Positions 8,330 to 17,057 of a stretch of DNA of 64,000 nucleotides are shown here, one piece after another. Position numbers and translations under genes: made by a program. Source of the DNA: Clostridia bacterium (GTDB lineage Bacteria > Bacillota > Clostridia > Christensenellales > Aristaeellaceae); assembly GCA_017429695.1 (NCBI GenBank), contig JAFROK010000031.1, positions 1 through 64,000 of the forward strand, read 5' to 3'. Numbering within the stretch: the first letter of the stretch is position 1; each line of letters begins with the position of its first letter. The notes below the pieces were generated by a model, which was not told where the DNA came from, searched no databases, and saw only the letters and a list, made by a program, of their open reading frames with translations.

Positions 8330-8632
8330 TTAGTTCAGCAGTTCCTGGGAATCATTTTCGATAGTAACTTCTTCAACAGAGCGAATTGCCCACCTTGCAA
8401 CGACCATGCTCATATTTTCACGGCCAACGGACAGTGTGATCGTGTCATCCTTGATACCGGTAATTGTTCCGTATATTCCGCCGATTGTGCAGATCCTGTC
8501 GCCGGCTTTCAGGTTGTTCAGCATTTCCTTAACCTGTTTATCCTTTTTACGCTGGGGGCGGATCATCAGAAAATAGAAAATCAGGATCATTGGAATCATA
8601 ATGATCAAACCGGAACCCATCAGAAAATCCAT
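8330..8632 (-). CDS. yajC: Preprotein translocase subunit YajC
   Basis: A 100-residue membrane protein that joins the Sec translocon together with SecDF and helps protein export. One transmembrane helix lies near the N-terminus (about 5-25, IIMIPMILIFYFLMI), followed by the family signature RPQRKKDKQ and the GDRICTIGGIYGTITGI segment. The C-terminal tail is acidic. secD and secF, its usual neighbours, are not here. It has its own promoter at 8664-8692 and ends at the bidirectional terminator shared with dnaX. Confidence 0.95.
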   Translation of the reverse strand: MDFLMGSGLIIMIPMILIFYFLMIRPQRKKDKQVKEMLNNLKAGDRICTIGGIYGTITGIKDDTITLSVGRENMSMVVARWAIRSVEEVTIENDSQELLN

Positions 8633-8663
8633 GGCAAAGAACTCCTTTCAAATCAATAAAAAA

Positions 8664-8692
8664 AGTATACCAAATATACATTGTCATCGCAA
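8664..8692 (-). promoter_or_regulatory. Promoter of yajC
   Basis: Read on the minus strand: TTGCGA (8692-8687), a 17-base spacer and TATACT (8669-8664), 31 bases before the yajC start. It lies between the DUF1667 gene and yajC, separating yajC from the upstream oxidoreductase genes. Confidence 0.7.
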
Positions 8693-8756
8693 GTTAAATT
8701 TCCGGATATAAATGGAAATCCGATGAATTTAATGTGAAAAGCGGGTGAACGGATCA

Positions 8757-9113
8757 TCACGGAAGAGATCGCGTAGCAATAATATCCACGCCAGAATCCA
8801 GAACATCAGGAATAATCGTATCACCGGAATGAACAGGAAGCATAACAGTAACTTCAGCAAGTTCAGACATGATCTCCGGAATCAGCTTTTTGGGAACAGG
8901 CTCAGCTGTTTTGACAGAAAGGGGAACAGAAGAACCACGGACAGGAATGACAGCTGTTATCATTCTTTTCGGAATGGTACATTCCTGCTGTGCATATTTT
9001 GCTCCCCGGGGACACGTGTTGCCGGAAACAGAAAGAAATGAACCGTTGTCAGAGATTTGTACCGTCATACGGCATCCAACCGGACAATTAATGCAAGTAA
9101 TGATCTGTTCCAT
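8757..9113 (-). CDS. DUF1667 protein, third gene of a glycerol-3-phosphate dehydrogenase-like set
   Basis: A 118-residue protein of the DUF1667 family, normally encoded next to paired FAD oxidoreductases in Clostridia. The N-terminus holds CINCPVGC and a later NTCPRGAKYA, four cysteines likely to bind an iron-sulphur centre. The rest carries PKRMITAVIPVRG and the C-terminal SGVDIIATR typical of the family. It begins 2 bases after the FAD protein at 9116, so the three genes 11834-8757 are one operon. By analogy with GlpC it may pass electrons from the dehydrogenase pair to the membrane, but its role is not settled. Confidence 0.88.
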   Translation of the reverse strand: MEQIITCINCPVGCRMTVQISDNGSFLSVSGNTCPRGAKYAQQECTIPKRMITAVIPVRGSSVPLSVKTAEPVPKKLIPEIMSELAEVTVMLPVHSGDTIIPDVLDSGVDIIATRSLP

Positions 9114-9115
9114 AA

Positions 9116-10378
9116 TCAGTCCTCCGATTCAATCCGAATGGTAAGCGAATTACCGGAAACAGATGAAATGTCTTTGGGTTTCAGCGTTATTGATGCCATC
9201 TCACCCGGTGTAAAAATCATTGCCTTTTTTTGCGCAATCACTTTCCCATCGGCTTCAGCAATAACAGTTGCATTGCGGAAAACAGCAGAAGGCCTGAACA
9301 TCAATTCCGTATTTTCAGATAAATCAAGTCTGATTTTCTGAGGAACTGTTCCTCTGACGCCGGCACCGTCTTTTATCGTTATAAATCCGATTGATACATT
9401 GTTTGAATTGACAAACGATGCGGCCGCACGGCCTGCTTTGAAGCTTTCATCGGATACATGATCCACCAGGTCATGCACATGAAGCACATTGCCGCATGCA
9501 AATATGCCGGGAACGGATGTTTCAAAATGATTATTGACGACAGGTCCGGCTGTGATTCCGGATATTTCCACACCGGCACCGGAAGACAGCTCGTTTTCCG
9601 GGATCAGGCCGCAGGACAAAAGCAATGTATCACATTCAAAATCGATTTCTGTTCCGGGAACAGGATTTCGATTTTCATCAACACGGGATACTGTCAATCC
9701 TTCCAGACGGTCGCGGCCGCGGATATCTGTAACCGTATGTGAAAGATAAAGCGGAATGTCGTAATCCTGGAGACATTGCACAATATTCCGGTTCAATCCG
9801 GAGGAATAGGGCATGATTTCAACGCATGCCAGTACATTTGCGCCCTGAAGCGTCATACGGCGTGCCATAATCAGTCCGATATCACCGGATCCGAGAATCA
9901 CAACACGTTTGCCCGGCATCCAGCCCTCCAGATTAACAAATCGCTGGGCGGTGCCAGCCGAAAAAATACCGGCGCAACGGGTACCGGGCGTACAAAGGGC
10001 ACCACGCGGACGCTCGCGGCAGCCCATCGCAAGAACTACAGCCCCGGCCCGGATTGTCCGAAAACCGTAAACCGGAGAAACACATGTCACAATCCTTTGA
10101 GCAGAAAGTGAAAGAACAGTTACTCCGCATTCAACCCGGATATCCAGCTCTCTGATGCGGTCTATATCACGCTGTGCATATTCCGGCCCGGTCAGTTCCT
10201 CGTGGAAACGATGAAGACCGAAACCGTTATGAATGCATTGGCGCAGAATACCGCCAGGTTCTGATTCGCGTTCAAGAACCAAAACGGATTCCATGCCGGA
10301 TTCACGTGCAGATATGGCAGCAGCCAGTCCTGCAGGACCGGCTCCGATAATCAGAATATCCACATACTGATCAGTCAA
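9116..10378 (-). CDS. FAD/NAD(P)-dependent oxidoreductase, middle gene of the set
   Basis: A 420-residue pyridine-nucleotide-disulphide-type flavoprotein. The N-terminal FAD site is IIGAGPAGLAAAIS. A second nucleotide-binding motif is VVILGSGDIGLIMARR, and the GIFACGNVLHVHDLVDHVS segment closes the FAD site. The last 90 residues form an extra beta domain. I prefer the TTG at 10378, with AGGTGA 5 bases upstream; the GTG at 10387 is the alternative. It overlaps the preceding gene and is followed closely by the DUF1667 gene. Such proteins partner a GlpA-like dehydrogenase and probably oxidise or relay its electrons. Confidence 0.88.
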   Translation of the reverse strand: MTDQYVDILIIGAGPAGLAAAISARESGMESVLVLERESEPGGILRQCIHNGFGLHRFHEELTGPEYAQRDIDRIRELDIRVECGVTVLSLSAQRIVTCVSPVYGFRTIRAGAVVLAMGCRERPRGALCTPGTRCAGIFSAGTAQRFVNLEGWMPGKRVVILGSGDIGLIMARRMTLQGANVLACVEIMPYSSGLNRNIVQCLQDYDIPLYLSHTVTDIRGRDRLEGLTVSRVDENRNPVPGTEIDFECDTLLLSCGLIPENELSSGAGVEISGITAGPVVNNHFETSVPGIFACGNVLHVHDLVDHVSDESFKAGRAAASFVNSNNVSIGFITIKDGAGVRGTVPQKIRLDLSENTELMFRPSAVFRNATVIAEADGKVIAQKKAMIFTPGEMASITLKPKDISSVSGNSLTIRIESED

Positions 10379-11834
10379 AAGATTCACCTGCTTTCAGAAA
10401 TTCAGCTACAGTACCGGAAAGCAGCCTGCCGGAGCCGCCGCCTTTTGTAATTTCCCGCAGGGAACAACCGAGTTCTTCCGAAAGAATGGAAGCGACGCGG
10501 GGAGAGCAGAAGCCGCCCTGGCAGCGTCCCATACCAGCCCGGGTACGGCGTTTGATGCCGTCAATCGTTCTGGCGCCGACCGGACGGCGGATGGCGGCCC
10601 TGATTTCTGCCTCCGTGACAACTTCGCAGCGGCATATAATATTACCATGAAGCGGATTTTTCGAAACTGCTTCTTTTCTTTCGGCATCTGTCATCTGATG
10701 GAAGGGTTTTTCTGAAACCGAATAAAAAACGATACTGCTTTTCTTTGTTAAAGACAGATAATCCGCAACCATTCCTGCAAGATCATCTGCAATGGCGGGA
10801 GCAGAGGACAGACCCGGACTTTCAATTCCGATGGCTTCAAAAGCCCCCGGACTTCCTGCCACAGAACCAACGACGAAATCATCTGTTTCAAGATGAGCCC
10901 GTACACCGCTGAAATTTGTAATATTGGAACGCACTGAAATTTCCGGCCATGTTAATCCGGCGCGTGAAAGGACTTCTGACAGTCCTTTTGCTGTTGTTGC
11001 TGTATCCAGCGGATCGCTGATATCCTCTGCATTCGGCCCGATAATCAGGTTTCCATGGACTGTCGGTGATACAAGAACGCCTTTGCCCATTTTTGTCGGA
11101 CATTGAAAAACCGTACGGGAGAACGGCTGAACAGGTGAGCGATCCAGAAGATAGTATTGTCCCCGCCGATGAATCATGCTCAGATGATTCTTTGAATACA
11201 TATTATGAATCAAGGCACCGGACGCACCGGCACAGTTGATTACTGAACGGCATATATAAGTATCAGAAGAAGTCCGGACCTGCCAGGAATTATCTGTATA
11301 CCGTATGGAAACAACTGGCTGATCAAATGAAAAACAGACACCATTGACCGCAGCATCATCTGCCATGGCAAAAGCAATCTCATACGGGCTGACAATCGCG
11401 GAAGATGGTACGTCGAGAGCCGCAACAACTTCCGGATTCAGATTCGGTTCCATATCAAGAATTTCGTGCTGCCGAATCATCCGGAGGCCGGGAACGCCAT
11501 TCTGCCTGCCCCGGATTTCAAGTTCTTTAAGTACAGTGATATCATCATCCGAAAAAGCGATAACAAGCGCGCCGCACATCCGATAGGGTACACCGAGAGA
11601 TGCGCATAAATCAGGATACATCTTTGAGCCAAGAATATTGTACCGTGCTTTGAGTGTTCCCGGTTTGGCATCGAATCCGGCATGAATGATTCCACTGTTG
11701 GCTTTTGTGGCGCCTTCCGCAATATCAGAGGCGGAATCAACAACACAAATGGAAGCATTATACCGACTGAGGGCACGGGCGACGGCAGTCCCTGTGATAC
11801 CGGCACCAATAATAACAATATCCGTATGAATCAT
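10371..11834 (-). CDS. GlpA-like FAD-dependent glycerol-3-phosphate dehydrogenase with BFD iron-sulphur domain
   Basis: A 487-residue flavoprotein, first gene of a three-gene minus-strand operon. It opens with the Rossmann FAD motif DIVIIGAGITGTAVARAL and the DAO-type ATKANSGIIHAG loop. A C-terminal BFD-type domain has cysteines CRCE and CQGGFC, consistent with a [2Fe-2S] cluster. This architecture matches anaerobic glycerol-3-phosphate dehydrogenases, which convert glycerol 3-phosphate to dihydroxyacetone phosphate, although related proteins act on 2-hydroxyglutarate. The ATG at 11834 is preferred to one at 11858 because AGAAGGA sits upstream. No glycerol kinase or transporter is adjacent, so the substrate is inferred. 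Confidence 0.82.
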   Translation of the reverse strand: MIHTDIVIIGAGITGTAVARALSRYNASICVVDSASDIAEGATKANSGIIHAGFDAKPGTLKARYNILGSKMYPDLCASLGVPYRMCGALVIAFSDDDITVLKELEIRGRQNGVPGLRMIRQHEILDMEPNLNPEVVAALDVPSSAIVSPYEIAFAMADDAAVNGVCFSFDQPVVSIRYTDNSWQVRTSSDTYICRSVINCAGASGALIHNMYSKNHLSMIHRRGQYYLLDRSPVQPFSRTVFQCPTKMGKGVLVSPTVHGNLIIGPNAEDISDPLDTATTAKGLSEVLSRAGLTWPEISVRSNITNFSGVRAHLETDDFVVGSVAGSPGAFEAIGIESPGLSSAPAIADDLAGMVADYLSLTKKSSIVFYSVSEKPFHQMTDAERKEAVSKNPLHGNIICRCEVVTEAEIRAAIRRPVGARTIDGIKRRTRAGMGRCQGGFCSPRVASILSEELGCSLREITKGGGSGRLLSGTVAEFLKAGESFD

Positions 11835-11865
11835 GCAAATCAAATCCTTCTGCACCATTTGTTTT

Positions 11866-11895
11866 AATATACCATAATCAATGCATATGATGCAA
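11866..11895 (-). promoter_or_regulatory. Promoter of the glycerol-3-phosphate dehydrogenase-like operon
   Basis: Minus strand: TTGCAT (11895-11890), an 18-base spacer and TATATT (11871-11866), 32 bases before the start at 11834. It is back to back with the plus-strand promoter at 11904-11932, so the two -35 boxes are only 8 bases apart. Confidence 0.6.
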
Positions 11896-11903
11896 TGATA
11901 ATA

Positions 11904-11932
11904 TTGAAATGAAGAATTCAGGATGGTATAAT
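11904..11932 (+). promoter_or_regulatory. Promoter of the fruK-like operon
   Basis: TTGAAA (11904-11909), a 17-base spacer and TATAAT (11927-11932), 28 bases before the GTG start at 11961. Its closeness to the divergent promoter means one bound regulator could affect both operons. Confidence 0.75.
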
Positions 11933-11960
11933 TGATAAGAATATGCAGGGGGTGACCGAT

Positions 11961-12887
11961 GTGATTACCACCATTTGTTTAAACCCATGCTTTGACCGGA
12001 CTGTAGAAGTTGACAGCCTGAAGCTGAACAGTGTCAACAGAATAAGGTCCGCCCGCGATGATCTTGGCGGCAAGGGAATTAATGTGGCCATTGTCGCACG
12101 CAGGCTCGGACTTGACGTACAGTGCCTCGGGCTGATGGGCGTGGAAGGATCTGCCGAGTTAAGCGAACAGATGGATCGCGAGGGATTAATGCATTCGTTT
12201 TTGCATATCCAGGGCCGAGTAAGAACAAATATGAAAATATACAGCCGTGACGGCCAGGGTGTCACAGAGCTGAATGAGCCTGGCGCAGCTGTAGATGCGG
12301 GCGTGCTGAAAACGTTTTTTGAAGAAGCAAAAGCAAAAACAGCAGACAGTGATATCATTGTGCTGACCGGCAGTCTGCCGCCGGGATGTCCGGAAGGAAC
12401 ATACCGGGATCTGATGAACGTGCTGGACGGAAAAAAATGCATTCTGGACACAGAAGGAAAAGAACTGGAACTGGCTGCCAAAGGCGCGCATCCGTATCTG
12501 ATCAAACCCAATCTTCGTGAAATGGAAACCACCCTCGGAATTGAGCTTCGGACAATGCGGACAATACGGGATGCCGCGCTTCTGTTTATCCGGCTTGGTG
12601 TTCAGCATGCTGTTGTATCCATGGGCGAAATGGGCGCCATGTACGTTTCAGAAAAAAAGACGCTGTTCGCGCCTGCGCTTCGCGTGGAAGCAAAATCTAC
12701 AGTAGGGGCAGGAGATGCAATGATCGGCGGCATGCTCATGGGATATGAAAAAGAAAACGATATGGCAAAAGCTTTCCGTTATGGTATTGCAGCCGGAGCG
12801 GCAAGCGTTATGACAGAAGGAACGCAGCTGATTATCCGGTCCGATTTTGAAAAGTTGCTCGAACAGGTAAAAATACAGGAAGTGTAA
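11961..12887 (+). CDS. 1-phosphofructokinase-family sugar-phosphate kinase
   Basis: A 308-residue PfkB-superfamily kinase of the FruK/LacC branch, which phosphorylates fructose 1-phosphate or tagatose 6-phosphate to the bisphosphate. Signs are TICLNPCFDRT at the N-terminus, DLGGKGINVAIVAR (first PfkB signature) and VGAGDAMIGGML with the catalytic Asp and anion hole. The likely start is GTG at 11961, with GGTGA at 11951-11955 giving 5-base spacing; the ATG at 11943 precedes the Shine-Dalgarno. No fructose PTS gene or FruR-type regulator accompanies it, so the substrate is uncertain. It leads a five-gene run with very short gaps. Confidence 0.85.
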   Translation: MITTICLNPCFDRTVEVDSLKLNSVNRIRSARDDLGGKGINVAIVARRLGLDVQCLGLMGVEGSAELSEQMDREGLMHSFLHIQGRVRTNMKIYSRDGQGVTELNEPGAAVDAGVLKTFFEEAKAKTADSDIIVLTGSLPPGCPEGTYRDLMNVLDGKKCILDTEGKELELAAKGAHPYLIKPNLREMETTLGIELRTMRTIRDAALLFIRLGVQHAVVSMGEMGAMYVSEKKTLFAPALRVEAKSTVGAGDAMIGGMLMGYEKENDMAKAFRYGIAAGAASVMTEGTQLIIRSDFEKLLEQVKIQEV

Positions 12888-12890
12888 CCG

Positions 12891-13355
12891 TTGATTTTTC
12901 ACAGATACAGGGCGGAGTATACGGACGGTATCATTGATCTGATTCCGTTGCATATTGATCCTCCGAATCCCGAACTGAAATTCGGCCATGAACAGATCTG
13001 GCGGATTACATTGCATAACAGCCGGAAGGAAATCGGCCAGATCAGTTATCGGGACGGGGAAAGCCGTTGTATATACTATTACGGCCATATCGGATATCAC
13101 ATTGATCCGCCTTTCAGAGGACAGCATTTTGCATGGCGGGCCTGTATGCTGATCCGGAAAGAAATCATGATGAGCGGAAAAGTATCTGCTGTCATCACAT
13201 GTGATCCGGACAATCCGGCCAGCCGGAGAACCTGTGAGCGTCTGGGATGTTTTCTTGAGGGAGAAATGAACGTACCGGAAGATCTTCAGCAAAAATATGA
13301 TTTAAGTCCTGTAAAATGCCGATATATATGGCATATTACAGCACAGCAGGAGTAA
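12891..13355 (+). CDS. GNAT-family N-acetyltransferase
   Basis: A 154-residue acetyltransferase of the GNAT fold using acetyl-CoA. The central segment YYYGHIGYHIDPPFRGQHFA includes the acetyl-CoA-binding R-G-x-x-A type loop, and CDPDNPASRRTCERLGCFL is the typical C-terminal helix of RimJ-like members. The start is TTG, preceded by AGGAAGTG that overlaps the end of the kinase gene. The substrate cannot be predicted. It lies 3 bases after the kinase and 1 base before the hydrolase. Confidence 0.85.
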   Translation: MIFHRYRAEYTDGIIDLIPLHIDPPNPELKFGHEQIWRITLHNSRKEIGQISYRDGESRCIYYYGHIGYHIDPPFRGQHFAWRACMLIRKEIMMSGKVSAVITCDPDNPASRRTCERLGCFLEGEMNVPEDLQQKYDLSPVKCRYIWHITAQQE

Positions 13356-13356
13356 A

Positions 13357-14136
13357 ATGATCAAAGAAATTGACGGTGTAAAAACGCACTGGCTGGAAGC
13401 CGGCACTCACGGAAGCCGCGTACTGCTTCTGCACGGATGGGGTTGTGATGGTTCCTTTATGAAAGGCGTTGCAGATGCACTCAGAAATGATCACCGTGTG
13501 ATGATACCTGATTTTCCGGCTCATGGTGAAAGCGGCAGACCGCCTGAGGCATGGGGCGTTCCGGAATATTCCAAGCATCTTCTTCATCTGTTAAAGTCAA
13601 CTGACTTTATTCCATGCGCTGTGATTGCCCACAGTTTCGGATGCCGTATTGCCACCTGGATTGCATCAGAATATCCAGATGTGTTTACAAAAATGATTTT
13701 TACAGGTGCAGCGGGTATCCGCCCGAAGCAAACTCCGGAATCCCAGGCCCGGTCCATGCAGTATAAAAAACTCAAAAATCATGCAGAGAAACTCAAAAAG
13801 ATTCCCGGCTTCCGCGGAATAGCAGACTCGTTCGAAGAAAAACTTGTACAAAAATACGGCAGCACTGATTACAAACGCCTTGACGATGAAATGCGCAAAA
13901 CATTTGTGAAAGTAATCAGCCAGGATTTATCAGATTGTTATGACAAAATCAAACAAAGCACGCTGCTGATATGGGGGGATCAGGATACAGAAACACCTGT
14001 ATGGATGGGGCATGAAATGGAAAATCGGATTGCTGACTGTGCGCTGATTACACTCGAAGGCGGTTCACATTTTGCGTACCTGGAACAGATCGGTCGTTTC
14101 AATACCATTGCTGTACAATTTCTCAAGGAGGACTGA
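13357..14136 (+). CDS. Alpha/beta-fold hydrolase
   Basis: A 259-residue cytoplasmic serine hydrolase. The oxyanion region is LLLHGWGCDGS. The nucleophile elbow reads AHSFG, so the first glycine of the usual G-x-S-x-G is Ala. The acid is in IWGDQDTETP and the catalytic His in LEGGSHFAYLE near residue 240. A basic, lysine-rich cap region lies at about 125-185. It is wedged between an acetyltransferase and a Mur ligase with gaps of 1-2 bases. The substrate is unknown; the context hints at cell-wall or amino-acid metabolism but does not prove it. Confidence 0.88.
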   Translation: MIKEIDGVKTHWLEAGTHGSRVLLLHGWGCDGSFMKGVADALRNDHRVMIPDFPAHGESGRPPEAWGVPEYSKHLLHLLKSTDFIPCAVIAHSFGCRIATWIASEYPDVFTKMIFTGAAGIRPKQTPESQARSMQYKKLKNHAEKLKKIPGFRGIADSFEEKLVQKYGSTDYKRLDDEMRKTFVKVISQDLSDCYDKIKQSTLLIWGDQDTETPVWMGHEMENRIADCALITLEGGSHFAYLEQIGRFNTIAVQFLKED

Positions 14137-14138
14137 AG

Positions 14139-15770
14139 ATGTCCGTTTGGTCCCTGCTTTTAATGGCCTGTGCGTCTATCGGATGCCTGCTGGCCGCCAG
14201 AATTCTGATACATTATTTCCAGCTGGAAAGCTATCAGCATCCTGGATATTTCCGCACACTGAAGCGAAACTTCCGGAAAGCAGTGCTTCCGAGTGCTGTC
14301 ATGACCGTTGTCTGGCTTCTGTCATTAATCGTTTTCGCATATGTTGTACCGGAAGATAATGACTGGCTTCCGTGCATTTGCGTCAGCATCTGCATGATTG
14401 TTTGCGGCCTGGTTATCCATAAATTGCTCAGGGCAAAATCTGCAAAAAAGCCACTGAAATATACTCCCCGTATTAAAAGGCTGTATATTGTATGTGCATT
14501 CACTTTCTTTGGTTTAATTCTTTTATTGCACCAATTATCCGCTCCGTTTCAGTCTTCCGGATTTCAAAACATCCCTGCTTCAATATTGGTGATTCTTTTT
14601 TCTCTTTTTCCATTGTTTATTCCTCTGTGGATTGCGCTTGGAGGCTTAATTGCATGGCCGGTTGAAAAGCTGATCAGCGAAATGTATTTTCGCGATGCAC
14701 AACGTATTCTGAGAGAGCGGAAGGACCTGATCAGGATCGGGATTACGGGAAGCTGGGGGAAAACGAGCGTCAAATTCATTCTTGGAACGATTCTCGAAGA
14801 GAAATTTCACACGCTGGTCACACCGTCCAGTTTCAATACGCCAATGGGCGTCACTCGGGTAATCAGAACATCATTGGAACCGGGGCACCGTGTTTTTGTT
14901 GCTGAGATGGGAGCACGGCATGTCGGTGATATCAGGGAAATGTGCCGATTGGTTCATCCTCAGTATGGTATTCTGACATCAGTCGGTCCTCAGCATCTGG
15001 ATACGTTTAAAACAATTGAACGCATTACAAAAACAAAATATGAGTTGATGGATGCGATACCTTCGGATGGGGCTTGTTTTTTCGCCGATGATGATGGTAT
15101 CTGCCGTGATCTTTTTCAAAAAACACAGAAGGAAAAATACCTGGCCGGTATGGATCCGGATACGGATGATGTATGGGCTGAAGATATCAGCGTATCACCA
15201 GAGGGAAGCCGCTTTACACTGTGCCGCAGAGACTGCCGTATACCCTGCACAACAGTCCTGCTCGGTGAACTGAATATCCGAAATATAGTGCTGTGCGCTT
15301 CTGTTGCTTTTTCTCTTGGTATGACAGGAGAACAGATTTCGCGGGGAATCCGGAAAATCCGGCCGATTGAGCACCGGCTGCAACTGATACCGAATCCGGG
15401 CGGAATTACATTGATTGATGATGCTTTTAACAGTAATATCCGCGGTGCGGAACAGGCTTTTAAAGTACTTCATCAGTTTCCTAAAACCAGAATTGTCATT
15501 ACTCCGGGCATGGTGGAACTGGGGAAAATGGAATATGAAATGAACCGGCAGTTCGGCCGGTATATGGCCTCCGGATGCGATATTGCGATTCTGGTCGGTA
15601 AAAAACGCAGCGAAGCCATTGCGGAAGGGTTGAAAGAAAACCATTTTCCGGATCAGAATATCCATGTGACAGATTCCCTGGATGAAGCAGCAGCATATAT
15701 GCGGACCATTGTGAAGCCCGGTGATACAGTACTTTTTGAAAATGATCTGCCGGATAACTATACAGAATAA
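14139..15770 (+). CDS. Membrane-anchored Mur ligase (MurF-like)
   Basis: A 543-residue Mur ligase with an unusual membrane N-terminus. Residues 1 to about 185 contain four or five hydrophobic helices. The ATP-dependent ligase core begins with ITGSWGKTSVKF (about 201-212), has the AEMGARHVGDI and TSVGPQHLDTF motifs and the carbamylated-lysine region TKTKYELM. The C-terminal domain has IDDAFNSN, equivalent to DDAYNANP of MurF. MurF adds D-Ala-D-Ala to the UDP-MurNAc tripeptide. Standard MurF is soluble and has a substrate-binding N-terminal domain, absent here. The D-Ala-D-Ala ligase comes 15 bases later, so the pair likely makes and attaches the dipeptide. A housekeeping murF may exist elsewhere. 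Confidence 0.85.
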   Translation: MSVWSLLLMACASIGCLLAARILIHYFQLESYQHPGYFRTLKRNFRKAVLPSAVMTVVWLLSLIVFAYVVPEDNDWLPCICVSICMIVCGLVIHKLLRAKSAKKPLKYTPRIKRLYIVCAFTFFGLILLLHQLSAPFQSSGFQNIPASILVILFSLFPLFIPLWIALGGLIAWPVEKLISEMYFRDAQRILRERKDLIRIGITGSWGKTSVKFILGTILEEKFHTLVTPSSFNTPMGVTRVIRTSLEPGHRVFVAEMGARHVGDIREMCRLVHPQYGILTSVGPQHLDTFKTIERITKTKYELMDAIPSDGACFFADDDGICRDLFQKTQKEKYLAGMDPDTDDVWAEDISVSPEGSRFTLCRRDCRIPCTTVLLGELNIRNIVLCASVAFSLGMTGEQISRGIRKIRPIEHRLQLIPNPGGITLIDDAFNSNIRGAEQAFKVLHQFPKTRIVITPGMVELGKMEYEMNRQFGRYMASGCDIAILVGKKRSEAIAEGLKENHFPDQNIHVTDSLDEAAAYMRTIVKPGDTVLFENDLPDNYTE

Positions 15771-15785
15771 ACGGAGGTTTTAAGT

Positions 15786-16994
15786 ATGAAAAAACAGATC
15801 GGCGTTATTTTCGGGAGCCGCAGCTGTGAACGGGAAGTTTCAATTATCAGCGCGATCCAGCTGATGCGGCATGCTGACCCCGAAAAATACGATATCATAC
15901 CGGTATATATTGATGAACATGGTATCTGGTATACCGGAGAAAAGCTGAAGGATATTAACAGTTATAAACCGTTCCGGCCTGATTCTCCGGGCATTATCAG
16001 AGTGTTTCCTGACCTGACAGCCGGTTCCGGTGCCCTGATGCACATAACGCGGAGTACCGGATTGATTTCCCGTGAAAAGATGGAGATTGTTGCCAGAATT
16101 GAAACCTTTATCATCGTAATGCACGGGCTGAACGGTGAAGACGGAACGCTGCAGGGATTGTTTGAAATGGCAAATATTCCGTATACATCAACCGGCGTTG
16201 CAGGCAGCGCAATCGGCATGGATAAAATAATAATGAAGCAGTTTTTCCAGGGCGCCGATTTGCCGGTTCTTCCGGGCGTATGGTTTACCCGAAGGGAATT
16301 TGAGAAAGATCAGACCAAAGTGATCCGCTGTGTTCAAGAAAGCCTCGGATTTCCGGTTTTTGTAAAACCGGCCAATCTGGGCAGCAGTATCGGGGTAAGC
16401 CGGGCGGATAATGAAGAAGAGTTAAAAGACAGCCTGGAACTTGCATTTGAATATGACCGGCGGGTACTGGTTGAAAAAGGCCTGGATCATCCGATTGAAT
16501 TGAACTGCAGTGTACTCGGATATGATGACAGTGTACAGGCATCTTCCATTGAAATGCCCTTGAACAGTACAGAATTCCTTGACTTCCATGAAAAGTATCT
16601 TTCCAGCGGCGGAAGCAAGGGAATGGCCAGTTTGCACCGTGTCCTTCCGGCACCGATTGAAGACCGCCTGAAGGAGCTAATCCAGGAAATGAGCTGCAAA
16701 ATTTTCAGGATGCTGGATTGCAAAGGCGTTGTCCGGATTGACTACATGTTTGATCGGGAGAGCGAACAGGTATACATCACAGAAATCAATACGATTCCCG
16801 GCAGTCTGGCTTTTTACCTTTGGGAATACGACGGCCTTCATTATTCAGACATGATCGATCGTCTGATTGAAAATGCTGTAAAAGCATATGAAGACCGTAA
16901 CCGGGCAAATTATGCCTTTGACAGCGATATTCTGAAGAATGCCAACTTTGGTACGAAAGGTGCAAAAGGTTCAAAAGGAGCAAAAGGGCATTAA
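15786..16994 (+). CDS. ddl: D-alanine--D-alanine ligase with a Gly-Lys repeat tail
   Basis: A 402-residue ATP-grasp ligase that joins two D-alanines for peptidoglycan. Seen are the N-terminal GSRSCEREVSIISA loop, the LNGEDGTLQGLFE substrate segment, VKPANLGSSIGV in the ATP lid, the EKYL omega-loop (as in D-Ala rather than D-lactate ligases) and the metal site ITEINTIPGS. The C-terminus after that is longer than in typical Ddl and ends in a repetitive tail (about 389-402) with Gly-x-Lys periodicity. It follows the membrane Mur ligase by 15 bases. A D-Ser or other second-residue specificity cannot be ruled out from sequence alone. Confidence 0.92.
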   Translation: MKKQIGVIFGSRSCEREVSIISAIQLMRHADPEKYDIIPVYIDEHGIWYTGEKLKDINSYKPFRPDSPGIIRVFPDLTAGSGALMHITRSTGLISREKMEIVARIETFIIVMHGLNGEDGTLQGLFEMANIPYTSTGVAGSAIGMDKIIMKQFFQGADLPVLPGVWFTRREFEKDQTKVIRCVQESLGFPVFVKPANLGSSIGVSRADNEEELKDSLELAFEYDRRVLVEKGLDHPIELNCSVLGYDDSVQASSIEMPLNSTEFLDFHEKYLSSGGSKGMASLHRVLPAPIEDRLKELIQEMSCKIFRMLDCKGVVRIDYMFDRESEQVYITEINTIPGSLAFYLWEYDGLHYSDMIDRLIENAVKAYEDRNRANYAFDSDILKNANFGTKGAKGSKGAKGH

Positions 16995-17057
16995 CGAATT
17001 ATACAGATGATCATTTTGTTTCCGTATTATAACCATTATATTTTTTAGGAGGACGGT

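Noticed and set aside
16950..16994. Ddl tail as a minisatellite or CRISPR-like repeat
   Set aside because: Only a few short units, in frame with the gene; no spacers and no repeats outside the coding region.
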